Source: Pseudomonas frederiksbergensis
Lineage (GTDB): Bacteria; Pseudomonadota; Gammaproteobacteria; Pseudomonadales; Pseudomonadaceae
NCBI RefSeq assembly: GCF_000802155.2
Contig: NZ_JQGJ02000004.1
Location: 186,001 to 250,000, forward strand
Reading direction: 5' to 3'
DNA: 64,000 nt
The notes under the pieces were generated by a model. It made no database searches. It saw only the letters and a program-made list of their open reading frames with translations, and was not told the DNA's origin. Shown piece after piece: positions 46,864-56,297 of this stretch. Numbering within the stretch: position 1 is the first letter of the stretch; each line of letters opens with the position of its first letter. The position numbers and the translations under genes are program-made.

Positions 46864-46882
46864 GATTAACCGTCGATTAACC
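46864..46882. promoter_or_regulatory. tandem half-sites in the dsbD/two-component divergent promoter
   Basis: GATTAACC occurs twice (46864-46871 and 46875-46882), eleven bases apart start to start. That is the one-helical-turn direct repeat that OmpR-family regulators bind. It lies between the divergent dsbD operon and the OmpR-type regulator gene. Confidence 0.55.
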
Positions 46883-46989
46883 CAGCAATAATGACAAGGG
46901 CCAATGATCGCCCATATTTGCCCGACTCGTCGCATAATGTCGGCTTAATCGGGCGCCCGCCTAATTTACTTTTTTCCTTGGGGCTTACC

Positions 46990-47670
46990 ATGCACGTACT
47001 GGTCTGCGAAGACGATGAGTTGATTGCCAGCGGCATCGTTGCCGGGCTCACGGCTCAAGGCCTGACCGTCGAGCACGTCGCCACGGCATCGGCGGCGCGG
47101 GCGATGGTCGGCGTGGCGACGTTCGACGTCATGGTGCTGGACCTCGGCTTGCCCGATGAAGACGGCCTCAAGCTGCTCAAGCAATTGCGCCAGCAAGGCC
47201 TCGAAATCCCGGTGCTGATCCTGACCGCACGGGACTCGGTGACCGACCGTGTCGACGGCTTGCAGGCGGGCGCCGACGATTACCTGCTCAAGCCTTTCGA
47301 CCTGCGCGAGCTGGCGGCGCGCCTGCACACGCTGCTGCGGCGGGTGGCGGGGCGCAGCGTCAACCTGATCGAACATGGCCGCCTGACGTACGACCCGAGC
47401 AGCCGGGAAACGATCCTGGACGGTCAGCCGGTGGACCTCTCCCGCCGCGAGCAGGCGCTGTTGCAGGCGCTGCTGCACAGCCGCGGCCGGGTGCTCTCCA
47501 CCGAACAACTCAAGGACAGCGTCTACGGCTTCAGCGATGAACTGGAAAGCAACGCCCTGAACGTCCATATCCACCACCTGCGGCGCAAACTGGGCAACGG
47601 GATCGTCGAAACGGTGCGCGGGCTGGGTTACCGCCTGGGGCCGGCCGATGGCGGGGAATCCACCAAGTGA
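46990..47670 (+). CDS. OmpR/PhoB-family response regulator
   Basis: This 226-residue regulator has a receiver domain with acidic pair Glu-Asp-Asp at 7-9, phospho-acceptor Asp 51 (VMVLDLGLPDEDG) and Lys in YLLKPFDLREL. A winged-helix output domain follows (LSRREQALLQALL, LNVHIHHLRRKLG, VRGLGYRL). The ATG at 46990 is the family start. It overlaps the kinase gene and is divergent from dsbD, so the pair probably controls the disulfide operon, like PA2479-PA2480. Confidence 0.92.
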   Translation: MHVLVCEDDELIASGIVAGLTAQGLTVEHVATASAARAMVGVATFDVMVLDLGLPDEDGLKLLKQLRQQGLEIPVLILTARDSVTDRVDGLQAGADDYLLKPFDLRELAARLHTLLRRVAGRSVNLIEHGRLTYDPSSRETILDGQPVDLSRREQALLQALLHSRGRVLSTEQLKDSVYGFSDELESNALNVHIHHLRRKLGNGIVETVRGLGYRLGPADGGESTK

Positions 47671-49001
47671 TGAGCCTGCGACTGCGCTTGAGCCTGACCC
47701 TCGGGGCTGCCTTCGCCCTGATCTGGGCATTGGCCGCGGCGTGGATGCTCAGCGACCTGCGCAACCAGATGATGTTTTCCCTCGACCAGCGCCTGGTGGC
47801 CTCGGCGCGGATGGTCGCCGGGTTGCTGGAGCAGTTGCCGCCGGTTCCGAGCAAAGGTGAAGGCACGCACTTCAGTGCTGAACAATTGAGCGTTCCTGGC
47901 GGCATGGCCTGCCAGGTCAGCTCACTGCGCGGGGAGATTCTGGCGCGCAGCCATGACACCCCGGGGCAACCCCTGGAAGCCGAGAAAATGGGCTTTCATG
48001 ACCAGATGATCGACGGTGCGCCGTGGCGCAGCTTTACCTTGGCACGAGGTGACTTGCGTATCACCACCGCCGATCGCCAGATCGAACGCGAAGCCTTGAA
48101 CCTGTCGGTGCTGCTGGCGGCATCGGTGCCGGTCGGCGTGGCGTTGCTCGGTTGCCTGTGCCTGCTGTGGCTGGGCATCGGCCAGGGCCTGGCGCCGCTC
48201 AACCGCATGCGCGATGCCCTGACGCGGCGCAACGCGGACTCGCTGGAACCGCTGCAGATTCATCCGCTGCCCAGCGAGTTGCGGCCCTTGCTGGAGACCC
48301 AGAACCAGTTGCTCCAGCGCATCGGAAAGACCATCGAGCGCGAACGACGGCTGACCGGCGATGCCGCCCATGAACTGCGTAGCCCGTTGACGGCCATCAA
48401 GACGCACCTGCAAGTGGCGCGGATGACCGAGGGGGCTGCGCGTGACCAGGCCCTCGCCCGGGCGGAGGAGGGGGCCGACCGGATGCATCGCACGCTGGAG
48501 CAACTGTTGCTGCTGGCCCGGGTGGAAGGCAGCCTGTCGTTCGATGATGGGGTGCAATGCAACGCCGAGCAGGTCGCGCGGCTGGCCATCCAGGACGCCA
48601 CCGGCGGCGCACCCCAGCGGATCAGGATGCGGGTATCGCCTCAACTGACCGATGCGCCGGTGCAGATGCCGGCGGTGCTGTCCATTGCCGCGCTGCGCAA
48701 TCTGCTGGAAAACGCCTTGCGCCATACGCCGGACGAGACTGACGTCGAGTTGAACCTGGAAATGGTGGGCCAGCGCGTGCGTTTCCAGGTGCGTGATCAT
48801 GGGCCGGGCATCGCCGCCGACGATATCCAGCACCTGACCCAGCGCTTCTGGCGCAACGGCCAGAGCAATGGCTGCGGGCTGGGGCTGGCGATTGTCCAGG
48901 CCATCGTCCAGCGTTGCGGCTGTGGCCTGCAGTTCGACAGCCGCGCGGACGGTTTGCGGGTTGAGCTGACCGTGCCGGTGCAACTGTCGCCCGTTCTGTA
49001 G
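47670..49001 (+). CDS. EnvZ/QseC-type sensor histidine kinase
   Basis: This 443-residue inner-membrane kinase has a first membrane helix at residues 8-28, a periplasmic sensor region to about 145 containing one Cys, and a second helix at 147-170. An H-box follows (TGDAAHELRSPLTAIKTHL, His 234), then the ATPase domain (NLLENALRHTPDE, VRDHGPGI, GLGLAIVQAIV). The start ATG shares a base with the regulator stop (TGATG). A single periplasmic Cys next to a disulfide operon invites a redox-sensing idea, but this is speculative. Confidence 0.9.
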   Translation: MSLRLRLSLTLGAAFALIWALAAAWMLSDLRNQMMFSLDQRLVASARMVAGLLEQLPPVPSKGEGTHFSAEQLSVPGGMACQVSSLRGEILARSHDTPGQPLEAEKMGFHDQMIDGAPWRSFTLARGDLRITTADRQIEREALNLSVLLAASVPVGVALLGCLCLLWLGIGQGLAPLNRMRDALTRRNADSLEPLQIHPLPSELRPLLETQNQLLQRIGKTIERERRLTGDAAHELRSPLTAIKTHLQVARMTEGAARDQALARAEEGADRMHRTLEQLLLLARVEGSLSFDDGVQCNAEQVARLAIQDATGGAPQRIRMRVSPQLTDAPVQMPAVLSIAALRNLLENALRHTPDETDVELNLEMVGQRVRFQVRDHGPGIAADDIQHLTQRFWRNGQSNGCGLGLAIVQAIVQRCGCGLQFDSRADGLRVELTVPVQLSPVL

Positions 49002-49030
49002 ATAACTCGCCACGGGTCTTCAATCGGCAG

Positions 49031-49054
49031 TAAATCCTTGCCCTGCTGATGCGT
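49031..49054 (+). promoter_or_regulatory. PvdS-type promoter of pvdH
   Basis: TAAAT-N16-CGT is an exact match to the PvdS consensus, starting 30 bases after the kinase stop and ending 86 bases before the pvdH ATG. Confidence 0.88.
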
Positions 49055-49139
49055 TTCCACAACAGGAAACCTGCATGTGCGCTACCGAATGCGCACCTGC
49101 CCGGTGCGCCGTTGGGTCACTCATTGCGGGGTCGAGAAC

Positions 49140-50549
49140 ATGTCAGTCACAAGTCCTATCGAAGCGTCGCCAGTACGAAGCAGTTCCACGCCGGTCGAGA
49201 CGCTTTACCAGTTCAACGAATCGCCATTGCTGGCTCGTCAGAATCGCCAGGAATCCAATGCCCGCAGCTATCCACGGCGAATCCCCTTGGCACTCAAGCG
49301 CGCCAAGGGCCTATACGTCGAGGATGTCGAGGGTCGCACTTTCATTGATTGCCTCGCCGGCGCCGGCACGCTGGCGCTCGGGCACAACCACCCGGTGGTG
49401 ATCGAGGCGATCCAGCAAGTGCTCGCCGATGAATTGCCGCTGCATACCCTGGACCTGACCACGCCGGTCAAGGACCGCTTTGTCCAGGACCTGTTTGGCC
49501 TGTTGCCGGCGGCCCTCGCCGCCGAAGCGAAAATCCAGTTTTGCGGGCCCACCGGCACCGATGCGGTGGAAGCGGCGCTCAAGCTGGCCCGCACTGCGAC
49601 GGGGCGAAGCACGGTCCTGTCGTTCCAGGGCGGTTATCACGGGATGAGCCAGGGCGCGTTGAGCCTGATGGGCAGCCTGGGGCCGAAGAAACCCTTGGGT
49701 GCCTTGCTCAGCAACGGCGTGCAGTTCATGCCGTATCCCTACGATTACCGCTGCCCGTTCGGACTGGGCGGTGTGGCGGGCGTCAGGGCCAATCTGCATT
49801 ACCTGGAAAACCTGCTGAACGATCCGGAGGCCGGCGTGCAGTTGCCGGCGGCCGTCATCGTCGAAGTGGTGCAGGGCGAGGGCGGCGTCATACCGGCCGA
49901 CCTCGACTGGCTGCGCGGTTTGCGACGGATCACCGAGCAGGCCGGCGTGGCGCTGATCGTCGATGAGATCCAGAGCGGTTTTGGTCGCACCGGCAAGATG
50001 TTTGCCTTCGAGCACGCCGGAATCGTCCCGGACGTGGTCGTGCTGTCCAAGGCCATCGGCGGCAGCCTGCCGCTGGCGGTCGTGGTGTATCGCGACTGGC
50101 TGGACACTTGGCTGCCGGGCGCCCATGCCGGTACTTTCCGAGGCAACCAGATGGCCATGGCCGCCGGTTCCGCCGTGATGCGTTATCTGGTGGAGCACAA
50201 CCTGTCGGCCCACGCGGCCGCCATGGGCGAGCGCTTGAGCGAACATTTGCATATCCTGCAACGGGACTTCCCGCAGTTGGGCGATATCCGCGGTCGCGGG
50301 CTGATGCTCGGCGTCGAGCTGGTAGACCCGGCGGGCCAACCGGACACCCAGGGTCATCCACCGGTGCACGCACGCCTGGCGCCACGGTTGCAGCGTGAAT
50401 GCCTCAAGCGTGGGTTGATCCTGGAGTTGGGCGGAAGACAAGGAAGCGTGGTGCGGTTCCTGCCGCCCTTGATCATCACGGCGGCGGAAATCGACCGGGT
50501 CGCGGAGATTTTCCGGCGCGCCCTTGAAGCCGCCGTGGCCGACGCCTAA
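49140..50549 (+). CDS. pvdH: diaminobutyrate-2-oxoglutarate aminotransferase PvdH
   Basis: This 469-residue class III aminotransferase makes L-2,4-diaminobutyrate from aspartate semialdehyde, using glutamate and PLP. That is the amino acid loaded by the last PvdL module. Key features are GTDAVEAALKLAR, GGYHGMSQG, LIVDEIQSGFGRTG and the PLP Lys 304 in LSKAIGGSLPL. The ATG at 49140 is taken as the start; the frame extends 63 bases upstream without a signal. A perfect PvdS-type promoter is upstream and mbtH follows 84 bases later. Confidence 0.95.
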   Translation: MSVTSPIEASPVRSSSTPVETLYQFNESPLLARQNRQESNARSYPRRIPLALKRAKGLYVEDVEGRTFIDCLAGAGTLALGHNHPVVIEAIQQVLADELPLHTLDLTTPVKDRFVQDLFGLLPAALAAEAKIQFCGPTGTDAVEAALKLARTATGRSTVLSFQGGYHGMSQGALSLMGSLGPKKPLGALLSNGVQFMPYPYDYRCPFGLGGVAGVRANLHYLENLLNDPEAGVQLPAAVIVEVVQGEGGVIPADLDWLRGLRRITEQAGVALIVDEIQSGFGRTGKMFAFEHAGIVPDVVVLSKAIGGSLPLAVVVYRDWLDTWLPGAHAGTFRGNQMAMAAGSAVMRYLVEHNLSAHAAAMGERLSEHLHILQRDFPQLGDIRGRGLMLGVELVDPAGQPDTQGHPPVHARLAPRLQRECLKRGLILELGGRQGSVVRFLPPLIITAAEIDRVAEIFRRALEAAVADA

Positions 50550-50570
50550 TTTTCATCCGGCCCGGTACGT
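50547..50570 (+). promoter_or_regulatory. possible PvdS-type promoter of mbtH overlapping the pvdH stop
   Basis: TAATT-N16-CGT begins at the TAA stop of pvdH and ends 63 bases before the mbtH ATG. The same TAATT variant precedes pvdL. mbtH may also be read through from the pvdH promoter. Confidence 0.55.
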
Positions 50571-50633
50571 TCCTTTTCATACCTTGGCTGCGCCCGTGGC
50601 GCGGCGAACCTTGAGCAACGACGGAGAAACACC

Positions 50634-50861
50634 ATGACTTCAGTATTCGACCGCGAGGACATCCTCTTCCAGGTCGTGGTCAACCACGAAGAGCAATATT
50701 CGATCTGGCCGGACTACAAGGCTGTCCCGGAAGGCTGGCGTACGGTCGGCAAAAGCGGCTTCAAGAAAGAATGCCTGGCGTATATCGAAGAGGTCTGGAC
50801 CGACATGAGGCCGTTGAGCTTGCGCAAGAAGATGGAAGAGCAAGCGGCTGCGGCTCACTAA
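50634..50861 (+). CDS. mbtH: MbtH-like NRPS adenylation partner
   Basis: This 75-residue protein carries the complete MbtH signature ([10 protein letters not shown], then VPEGW and a downstream WTDMRPLSL). MbtH proteins bind adenylation domains of synthetases and make them soluble and active; PvdL and the other pyoverdine synthetases are the obvious partners. GGAG lies eight bases before the ATG. It is encoded directly after pvdH, as in other Pseudomonas pyoverdine loci. Confidence 0.95.
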   Translation: MTSVFDREDILFQVVVNHEEQYSIWPDYKAVPEGWRTVGKSGFKKECLAYIEEVWTDMRPLSLRKKMEEQAAAAH

Positions 50862-50882
50862 CGCCGGTATGGGCAGCTTTTT

Positions 50883-50911
50883 TGTGGGAGCGGCGATACG
50901 TCGCTCCCACA
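50883..50911. repeat. REP-like palindrome
   Basis: TGTGGGAGCG and CGCTCCCACA are perfect ten-base arms around nine bases, just after a run of six T. It lies between convergent mbtH and the LysR gene and may end both transcripts. Confidence 0.75.
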
Positions 50912-50922
50912 GGTTGGCGTAC

Positions 50923-51822
50923 TCATGAGTGCTCCGCCAGAAAATCAATCAATGCCCGTGCCGCCGCCGGCAATTGCCGATGGGGCGGATAGATGATTGA
51001 AAACGCTCTGCTGCGCCCGCCAAAGTCCTCCAGCAATTGCACCAATTCCCCCCGCTCGATCCGCTCCCGGACTATGAATTCATAGGTCTGGCAAATCCCC
51101 ATTCCAGCCTGCGCCAGGGAAACGATGCCCAGCACGTCGTCGGACACTTGCACATTGCCTGTCGGCAACCATTCCCGGTCTTGCTGGTGTTCGCGGAACA
51201 GCCACGGGGCGATGCGTCCGCTACTGGGCATCACGAAGGGCAGGCAGGCGTGGGCGGCCAGTTCATCGAAGTGCCTGGGCGTTCCGGCGCGCCCAAGATA
51301 TTGCGGCGCAGCCACCAGGCAGAGGCGGGCGTCTTCCAGCTTGCGGCCGACCAAGCCGCTGTCGGGCAGCGGCCCGAGGCGGATCGCCAGGTCATATCCC
51401 TCGGCCACCAGGTCGACATTGCGGTTGGTGATGCTCAGCTCGACCCGCACCTGCGGGCAAGCCTGGGCGAAACGCGACAGCAGCGCCGGCAGGCGGTAAT
51501 GGCCATAGGTGGTCGGCACGCTGAGACGCACACGACCGGTCAAGACGCCGTCCTGACCCTGGATACGTCGCTCGGCGTCGTCGATCAAGGCAAAGGCCGA
51601 GCGCGACTGTTCCAGGTACAACGTCCCGGCATCGGTCAGGTTCAATCGGCGAGTCGTGCGCCGCAACAGTTGCACTCCAAGGCGGGCTTCGAGGCGCGAG
51701 ATTGCGCGGCTCAGCACAGAAGGCGTGGTGCCCAGCGCCACGGCACCGGCGCTGAGGGTGCCTTTTTCCACAACTGTGACGAAGGCTTCCACGTCGGCCA
51801 GATGATCGAATCGACGGGCCAT
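50923..51822 (-). CDS. LysR-family transcriptional regulator
   Basis: The 299-residue protein has an N-terminal winged helix (VEAFVTVVEKGTLSAGAVALGTTPSVLSRAISRLEARLG). The effector domain of the CrgA/AaeR-like LysR group follows (GRVRLSVPTTYGHYRLPALLSRF, GYDLAIRLGPLPDSGLVGRKL). It is divergent from the DJ-1/PfpI gene with 98 bases between, so that gene is the likely target. Confidence 0.93.
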   Translation of the reverse strand: MARRFDHLADVEAFVTVVEKGTLSAGAVALGTTPSVLSRAISRLEARLGVQLLRRTTRRLNLTDAGTLYLEQSRSAFALIDDAERRIQGQDGVLTGRVRLSVPTTYGHYRLPALLSRFAQACPQVRVELSITNRNVDLVAEGYDLAIRLGPLPDSGLVGRKLEDARLCLVAAPQYLGRAGTPRHFDELAAHACLPFVMPSSGRIAPWLFREHQQDREWLPTGNVQVSDDVLGIVSLAQAGMGICQTYEFIVRERIERGELVQLLEDFGGRSRAFSIIYPPHRQLPAAARALIDFLAEHS

Positions 51823-51920
51823 TATTGCCTCCAGAGGCCAAGTGATGTTCCGGGTGGCCAGTTTATCGCCGGCAAGGGCATCAATACAGTGAGCGCATCT
51901 TTTATCGAAACGGAGTCATC

Positions 51921-52766
51921 ATGAAAAAGCTCACTACCTTGGCAACGTCTGTCGTCCTGGCAGGCATCAGCGCCGCGGCCCATGCCGATAATGTGCTCGT
52001 GGTCCTGTCGGACTCCGATCATCTGGATCTGAAAAATGGCCAGGTCTTTTCCACCGGGTTCTACCTCAACGAATTGCTACAGCCGGTGAAACTGTTGCTG
52101 GACGCCGGTCACCACGTGACCTTTGCCACGCCCGAGGGCAAGGCGCCAACCCTGGACCGCTCTTCGGTGGACAAGATGTACTTCAATAATGACGCGGCGG
52201 AACTTGAGCGCTACCAGGCGTTGCTGGCCCAACTGAACATCACCTCGCCCGAGGATTCACCGGTGATCAGCCTGAGCCGTGTCGAACAGCTGGGGCTGGA
52301 TCGGTTCGACGCGCTGTACGTCCCCGGCGGCCATGCACCGATGCAGGATTTACTCACGAGCGCATCGCTGGGGCGGGTGCTGACGCACTTCCATGAAAAG
52401 GGCAAGACCACCGCGCTCGTTTGCCATGGGCCAATCGCCCTGTTGGCGACCCTGCCCGATGCCAACGACTTTGTCGGCCAGTTGAGCGCCAAGGGCCAGG
52501 CTTCGGCCCAGTCCGGCTGGATCTACGCCGGCTACAAGATGACGGTCATCAGCAATCAGGAAGAGGAATTGGCCAAAGGGCTGCTGGGTGGAGGCGCCAT
52601 GAAATTCTATCCGCAGACTGCATTGCAGCAGGCGGGTGGCCAATACAGCAGCAATACCTCGCCGTGGACGTCCCATGTGGTCATGGACCGGGAGTTGATC
52701 ACCGGCCAGAATCCGGCGTCGGCGCTGGAAGTGGGGCAGGCGCTGGTCAAGCGGTTGGAACGTTGA
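51921..52766 (+). CDS. periplasmic DJ-1/PfpI-family protein
   Basis: This 281-residue precursor has a clear signal peptide cleaved after AHA (residue 22). The DJ-1/PfpI core holds the nucleophile elbow Cys 168 in ALVCHGPIALL and the Glu/Gly region YVPGGHAPMQDL. The fold includes Hsp31-type glyoxalases/deglycases and amidase-like enzymes. Export is unusual for the family. It is divergent from the LysR regulator. Confidence 0.88.
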   Translation: MKKLTTLATSVVLAGISAAAHADNVLVVLSDSDHLDLKNGQVFSTGFYLNELLQPVKLLLDAGHHVTFATPEGKAPTLDRSSVDKMYFNNDAAELERYQALLAQLNITSPEDSPVISLSRVEQLGLDRFDALYVPGGHAPMQDLLTSASLGRVLTHFHEKGKTTALVCHGPIALLATLPDANDFVGQLSAKGQASAQSGWIYAGYKMTVISNQEEELAKGLLGGGAMKFYPQTALQQAGGQYSSNTSPWTSHVVMDRELITGQNPASALEVGQALVKRLER

Positions 52767-52783
52767 TTCAGAAACACCGCAAC

Positions 52784-52811
52784 CCCTGCGGGAGCGGGCT
52801 TGCTCCCCCAG
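52784..52811. repeat. REP-like palindrome
   Basis: CCTGCGGGAGCGGGCTTGCTCCCCCAGG-type imperfect palindrome in the 66-base gap between convergent genes. The core GGAGCGGGCTTGCTCC is the common fluorescens-group REP sequence. Confidence 0.7.
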
Positions 52812-52832
52812 GTTTCAGGGTGTGCTTGAGGC

Positions 52833-53651
52833 TTACTTGAACCGCCGCTCCACCCCTTTCTCCACCAGGATCTTCGCCGATATCTCCTCCACGGAAAAAT
52901 GCGTGGAGTTGATGTGGGGAATGTTCTCCCGCCGGAACAGGTTTTCTACCTCGCGCACTTCGAACTCGCACTGAGCGTAGCTCGAGTAACGGCTGTTGGG
53001 CTTGCGCTCGTTGCGGATCGCGGTAAGGCGGTCCGGGTCGATGGTCAGGCCGAACAGCTTGTGCTGGTGGGCGCGCAGGGCGCTGGGCAGTTGCAGGCGC
53101 TCCATGTCGTCTTCGGTCAACGGATAGTTGGCCGCGCGGATGCCAAACTGCATCGCCATGTACAGGCACGTCGGCGTCTTACCACACCGCGACACACCCA
53201 CTAGGATCAAGTCGGCCTTGTCGTAATAATGCGTGCGGGCGCCGTCATCGTTGTCCAGCGCGAAGTTCACCGCCTCGATCCGCTCCATGTAGTTGGAGTT
53301 GTGGCCAATGGAATGGGACTTGCCCACGGAGTAGGAGGAGTGTTCGCTCAGTTCCTGTTCGAGCGGCGCCAGGAACGTGGAAAAAATGTCGATCATGAAA
53401 CCATTGGACGTTGCGAGAATCTCACGGATGTCCTGATTGACGATGGTATCGAAGATGATCGGACGAAATCCGTCGTTTTCGGCGGCTTTATTGATTTGCT
53501 GTACCATGGCCCGCGCCTTGTCGACGCTGTCTATGTACGGGCGTGTCAGCTTGGTGAAGGTAATGTTTTCGAACTGCGCCAACAGGCTCTGGCCTAGCGT
53601 TTCGGCCGTGATGCCGGTGCCGTCGGAGATAAAGAAAGCAGATCGTTTCAT
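52833..53651 (-). CDS. ppsR: PEP synthase regulatory kinase/pyrophosphorylase
   Basis: This 272-residue bifunctional enzyme (DUF299 family) phosphorylates PEP synthase on Thr to switch it off and removes the phosphate again by phosphorolysis. [19 protein letters not shown] at the start, the P-loop GVSRCGKT at 152-159, and the C-terminal [18 protein letters not shown] are typical. It is divergent from ppsA, its substrate, a standard Pseudomonas pairing. Confidence 0.95.
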   Translation of the reverse strand: MKRSAFFISDGTGITAETLGQSLLAQFENITFTKLTRPYIDSVDKARAMVQQINKAAENDGFRPIIFDTIVNQDIREILATSNGFMIDIFSTFLAPLEQELSEHSSYSVGKSHSIGHNSNYMERIEAVNFALDNDDGARTHYYDKADLILVGVSRCGKTPTCLYMAMQFGIRAANYPLTEDDMERLQLPSALRAHQHKLFGLTIDPDRLTAIRNERKPNSRYSSYAQCEFEVREVENLFRRENIPHINSTHFSVEEISAKILVEKGVERRFK

Positions 53652-53835
53652 TTGCGCCTTGGGCCTTAAGCTAGTGAGCTAGTGACGATTCTTGGATATG
53701 ATAGGCGCGATTTGCCGGCCGCCCGTGGCCCGCATTCTCACTTATTTTCCAGGTCCAGGCCATATCGCCGGTGAGCGCTCCCCTGGAGCCGCCGGTACCT
53801 TGAGCTTTTCCAACACAGTTAGTGGAGAGATCACC

Positions 53836-56211
53836 TTGGTAGAGTACGTAGTTTCCCTCGATAAGCTCGGCGTCCATGATGTAGAGCATGTGGGGGGCAA
53901 GAACGCATCCCTGGGCGAGATGATCAGTAACCTCGCCGGCGCCGGTGTATCGGTGCCAGGTGGCTTCGCCACGACCGCCCAGGCTTATCGTGATTTCCTG
54001 GAACTGAGCGGCCTGAACCAGCAGATCCACGATGCGCTCGACGCCCTGGACGTCGATGACGTCAATGCCCTGGCCAAGACCGGTGCCCAGATCCGCCAGT
54101 GGATCATGGAAGCCGAATTCCCCGAGAAACTGAACGCCGAGATCCGCACGGCCTTTGCCAAGCTCTCCGAAGGCAACCCCGATGTTGCCGTCGCCGTGCG
54201 CTCCTCGGCCACCGCCGAAGACTTGCCGGATGCCTCGTTCGCCGGCCAGCAGGAGACCTTCCTGAACATCCGTGGCGTGGAAAACGTCATCCGGGCCGCC
54301 AAGGAAGTCTTCGCCTCCCTTTTCAACGACCGTGCCATTTCCTACCGCGTGCACCAGGGCTTCGACCACAAGCTGGTCGCCCTGTCCGCTGGTGTACAGC
54401 GCATGGTCCGCTCCGAAACCGGCACCGCCGGCGTGATGTTCACCCTCGACACCGAGTCGGGCTTTCGCGACGTCGTGTTCATTACCGGTGCCTATGGCCT
54501 GGGTGAAACCGTCGTGCAAGGCGCGGTGAACCCCGACGAATTCTATGTCCACAAGGGCACCCTGGAAGCCGGTCGCCCGGCCATCCTGCGCCGCAACCTG
54601 GGCAGCAAGGCCATCAAGATGGTCTACGGTGACGAAGCCAAGGCCGGTCGTTCGGTCAAGACTGTCGATGTCGACAAGGCCGATCGCGCACGCTTCTGCC
54701 TGACCGACGCTGAAGTCAGCGAACTGGCCAAGCAGGCGATGATCATCGAGAAGCACTACGGCTGTCCGATGGACATCGAGTGGGCCAAGGACGGTGACGA
54801 CGGCAAGCTGTACATCGTGCAGGCCCGTCCGGAAACCGTGAAGAGCCGCACCCAGGCCAACGTCATGGAGCGCTACCTGCTCAAGGAAACCGGCACCGTG
54901 CTGGTGGAAGGCCGCGCAATCGGCCAGCGTATCGGCGCCGGCAAGGTGCGGATCATCAAGGACGTCTCGGAAATGGACAAGGTCCAGGCCGGCGACGTAC
55001 TGGTCTCCGACATGACCGACCCGGACTGGGAACCGGTCATGAAGCGCGCCAGCGCCATCGTCACCAACCGCGGTGGCCGTACCTGCCACGCGGCAATCAT
55101 CGCCCGCGAGCTGGGTATCCCGGCCGTGGTCGGTTGCGGCAACGCCACCGAGCTGCTCAAGGACGGCCAGGGCGTGACCGTTTCCTGCGCCGAGGGCGAC
55201 ACCGGCTACATCTTCGAAGGCGAACTGGGCTTCGACATCAAGAAGAACTCCGTGGACGCAATGCCGGAGCTGCCGTTCAAGATCATGATGAACGTCGGCA
55301 ACCCGGACCGCGCCTTTGACTTCGCGCAGTTGCCGAACGCCGGCGTGGGCCTGGCCCGCCTGGAATTCATCATCAACCGCATGATCGGCGTGCACCCCAA
55401 GGCACTGCTGAACTACGACGGCCTGCCGCAGGAAATCAAGGACAGCGTCGACAAGCGCATCGCCGGCTATGACGATCCGGTCGGTTTCTACGTCGAGAAG
55501 CTGGTGGAAGGCATCAGCACCCTGGCGGCGGCCTTCTGGCCGAAAAAAGTCATCGTGCGCCTGTCGGACTTCAAGTCCAACGAATACGCCAACCTGATCG
55601 GCGGCAAGCTCTACGAGCCGGAAGAAGAAAACCCGATGCTGGGCTTCCGCGGTGCTTCGCGCTACATCAGCGAGTCGTTCCGTGACTGCTTCGAGCTCGA
55701 ATGCCGTGCCCTCAAGCGCGTGCGCAACGAGATGGGCCTGACCAACGTCGAAATCATGGTGCCGTTCGTGCGGACCCTCGGTGAAGCGAGCCAGGTGGTC
55801 GACCTGCTGGCGGAAAACGGCTTGGCCCGTGGCGAGAACGGCCTGCGCGTGATCATGATGTGCGAGCTGCCGTCCAACGCCATCCTGGCCGACGAGTTCC
55901 TCGAATTCTTCGACGGTTTCTCCATCGGTTCCAATGACCTGACCCAGCTGACCCTGGGCCTGGACCGCGACTCCGGGATCATCGCCCACCTGTTCGACGA
56001 GCGGAACCCAGCGGTCAAGAAACTGCTAGCCAACGCCATTGCCGCCTGCAACAAGGCCGGCAAATACATCGGCATCTGCGGCCAGGGCCCTTCGGATCAC
56101 CCGGACCTGGCCAAGTGGCTGATGGAGCAGGGTATCGAAAGCGTTTCGTTGAACCCGGATTCCGTGCTGGAGACTTGGTTCTTCCTGGCTGAGGGTCAGG
56201 CTGCGGTCTGA
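53836..56211 (+). CDS. ppsA: phosphoenolpyruvate synthase
   Basis: This 791-residue enzyme makes PEP from pyruvate and ATP in gluconeogenesis. The TTG start at 53836 has GGAGAG upstream and gives the family N-terminus [12 protein letters not shown]; a longer frame to 53692 is not coding. The N-terminal ATP-grasp domain has [13 protein letters not shown]. The swivelling phospho-His domain has [15 protein letters not shown] with catalytic His 418. The C-terminal PEP/pyruvate barrel includes [17 protein letters not shown] and [10 protein letters not shown]. Confidence 0.97.
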   Translation: MVEYVVSLDKLGVHDVEHVGGKNASLGEMISNLAGAGVSVPGGFATTAQAYRDFLELSGLNQQIHDALDALDVDDVNALAKTGAQIRQWIMEAEFPEKLNAEIRTAFAKLSEGNPDVAVAVRSSATAEDLPDASFAGQQETFLNIRGVENVIRAAKEVFASLFNDRAISYRVHQGFDHKLVALSAGVQRMVRSETGTAGVMFTLDTESGFRDVVFITGAYGLGETVVQGAVNPDEFYVHKGTLEAGRPAILRRNLGSKAIKMVYGDEAKAGRSVKTVDVDKADRARFCLTDAEVSELAKQAMIIEKHYGCPMDIEWAKDGDDGKLYIVQARPETVKSRTQANVMERYLLKETGTVLVEGRAIGQRIGAGKVRIIKDVSEMDKVQAGDVLVSDMTDPDWEPVMKRASAIVTNRGGRTCHAAIIARELGIPAVVGCGNATELLKDGQGVTVSCAEGDTGYIFEGELGFDIKKNSVDAMPELPFKIMMNVGNPDRAFDFAQLPNAGVGLARLEFIINRMIGVHPKALLNYDGLPQEIKDSVDKRIAGYDDPVGFYVEKLVEGISTLAAAFWPKKVIVRLSDFKSNEYANLIGGKLYEPEEENPMLGFRGASRYISESFRDCFELECRALKRVRNEMGLTNVEIMVPFVRTLGEASQVVDLLAENGLARGENGLRVIMMCELPSNAILADEFLEFFDGFSIGSNDLTQLTLGLDRDSGIIAHLFDERNPAVKKLLANAIAACNKAGKYIGICGQGPSDHPDLAKWLMEQGIESVSLNPDSVLETWFFLAEGQAAV

Positions 56212-56218
56212 TCGAGTG

Positions 56219-56241
56219 AAGGGGCATCACCGGCCCCTTTT
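56219..56241 (+). terminator. first terminator after ppsA
   Basis: AAGGGGC and GCCCCTT arms around a seven-base loop are followed by TTTT. Confidence 0.85.
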
Positions 56242-56252
56242 GATTTGAAGTA

Positions 56253-56285
56253 GGGCGGGCTCCATCTGGAAGCCGCCCTTTTTTG
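56253..56285 (+). terminator. second, tandem terminator after ppsA
   Basis: GGGCGGGCTCC and GGAAGCCGCCC arms (two mismatches) around ATCT are followed by six T. It lies directly before the next gene start at 56298. Confidence 0.8.
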
Positions 56286-56297
56286 TGCAAGAAGATC

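Noticed and set aside
45385..46869. 494-codon frame antisense to dsbD
   Set aside because: The Gln/Arg/Ala-rich translation has no domain; dsbD on the other strand is certain.
53671..55989. 772-codon frame antisense to ppsA
   Set aside because: It is a mirror of the strongly codon-biased ppsA gene, rich in Asp/His/Gly/Val without fold-like pattern.
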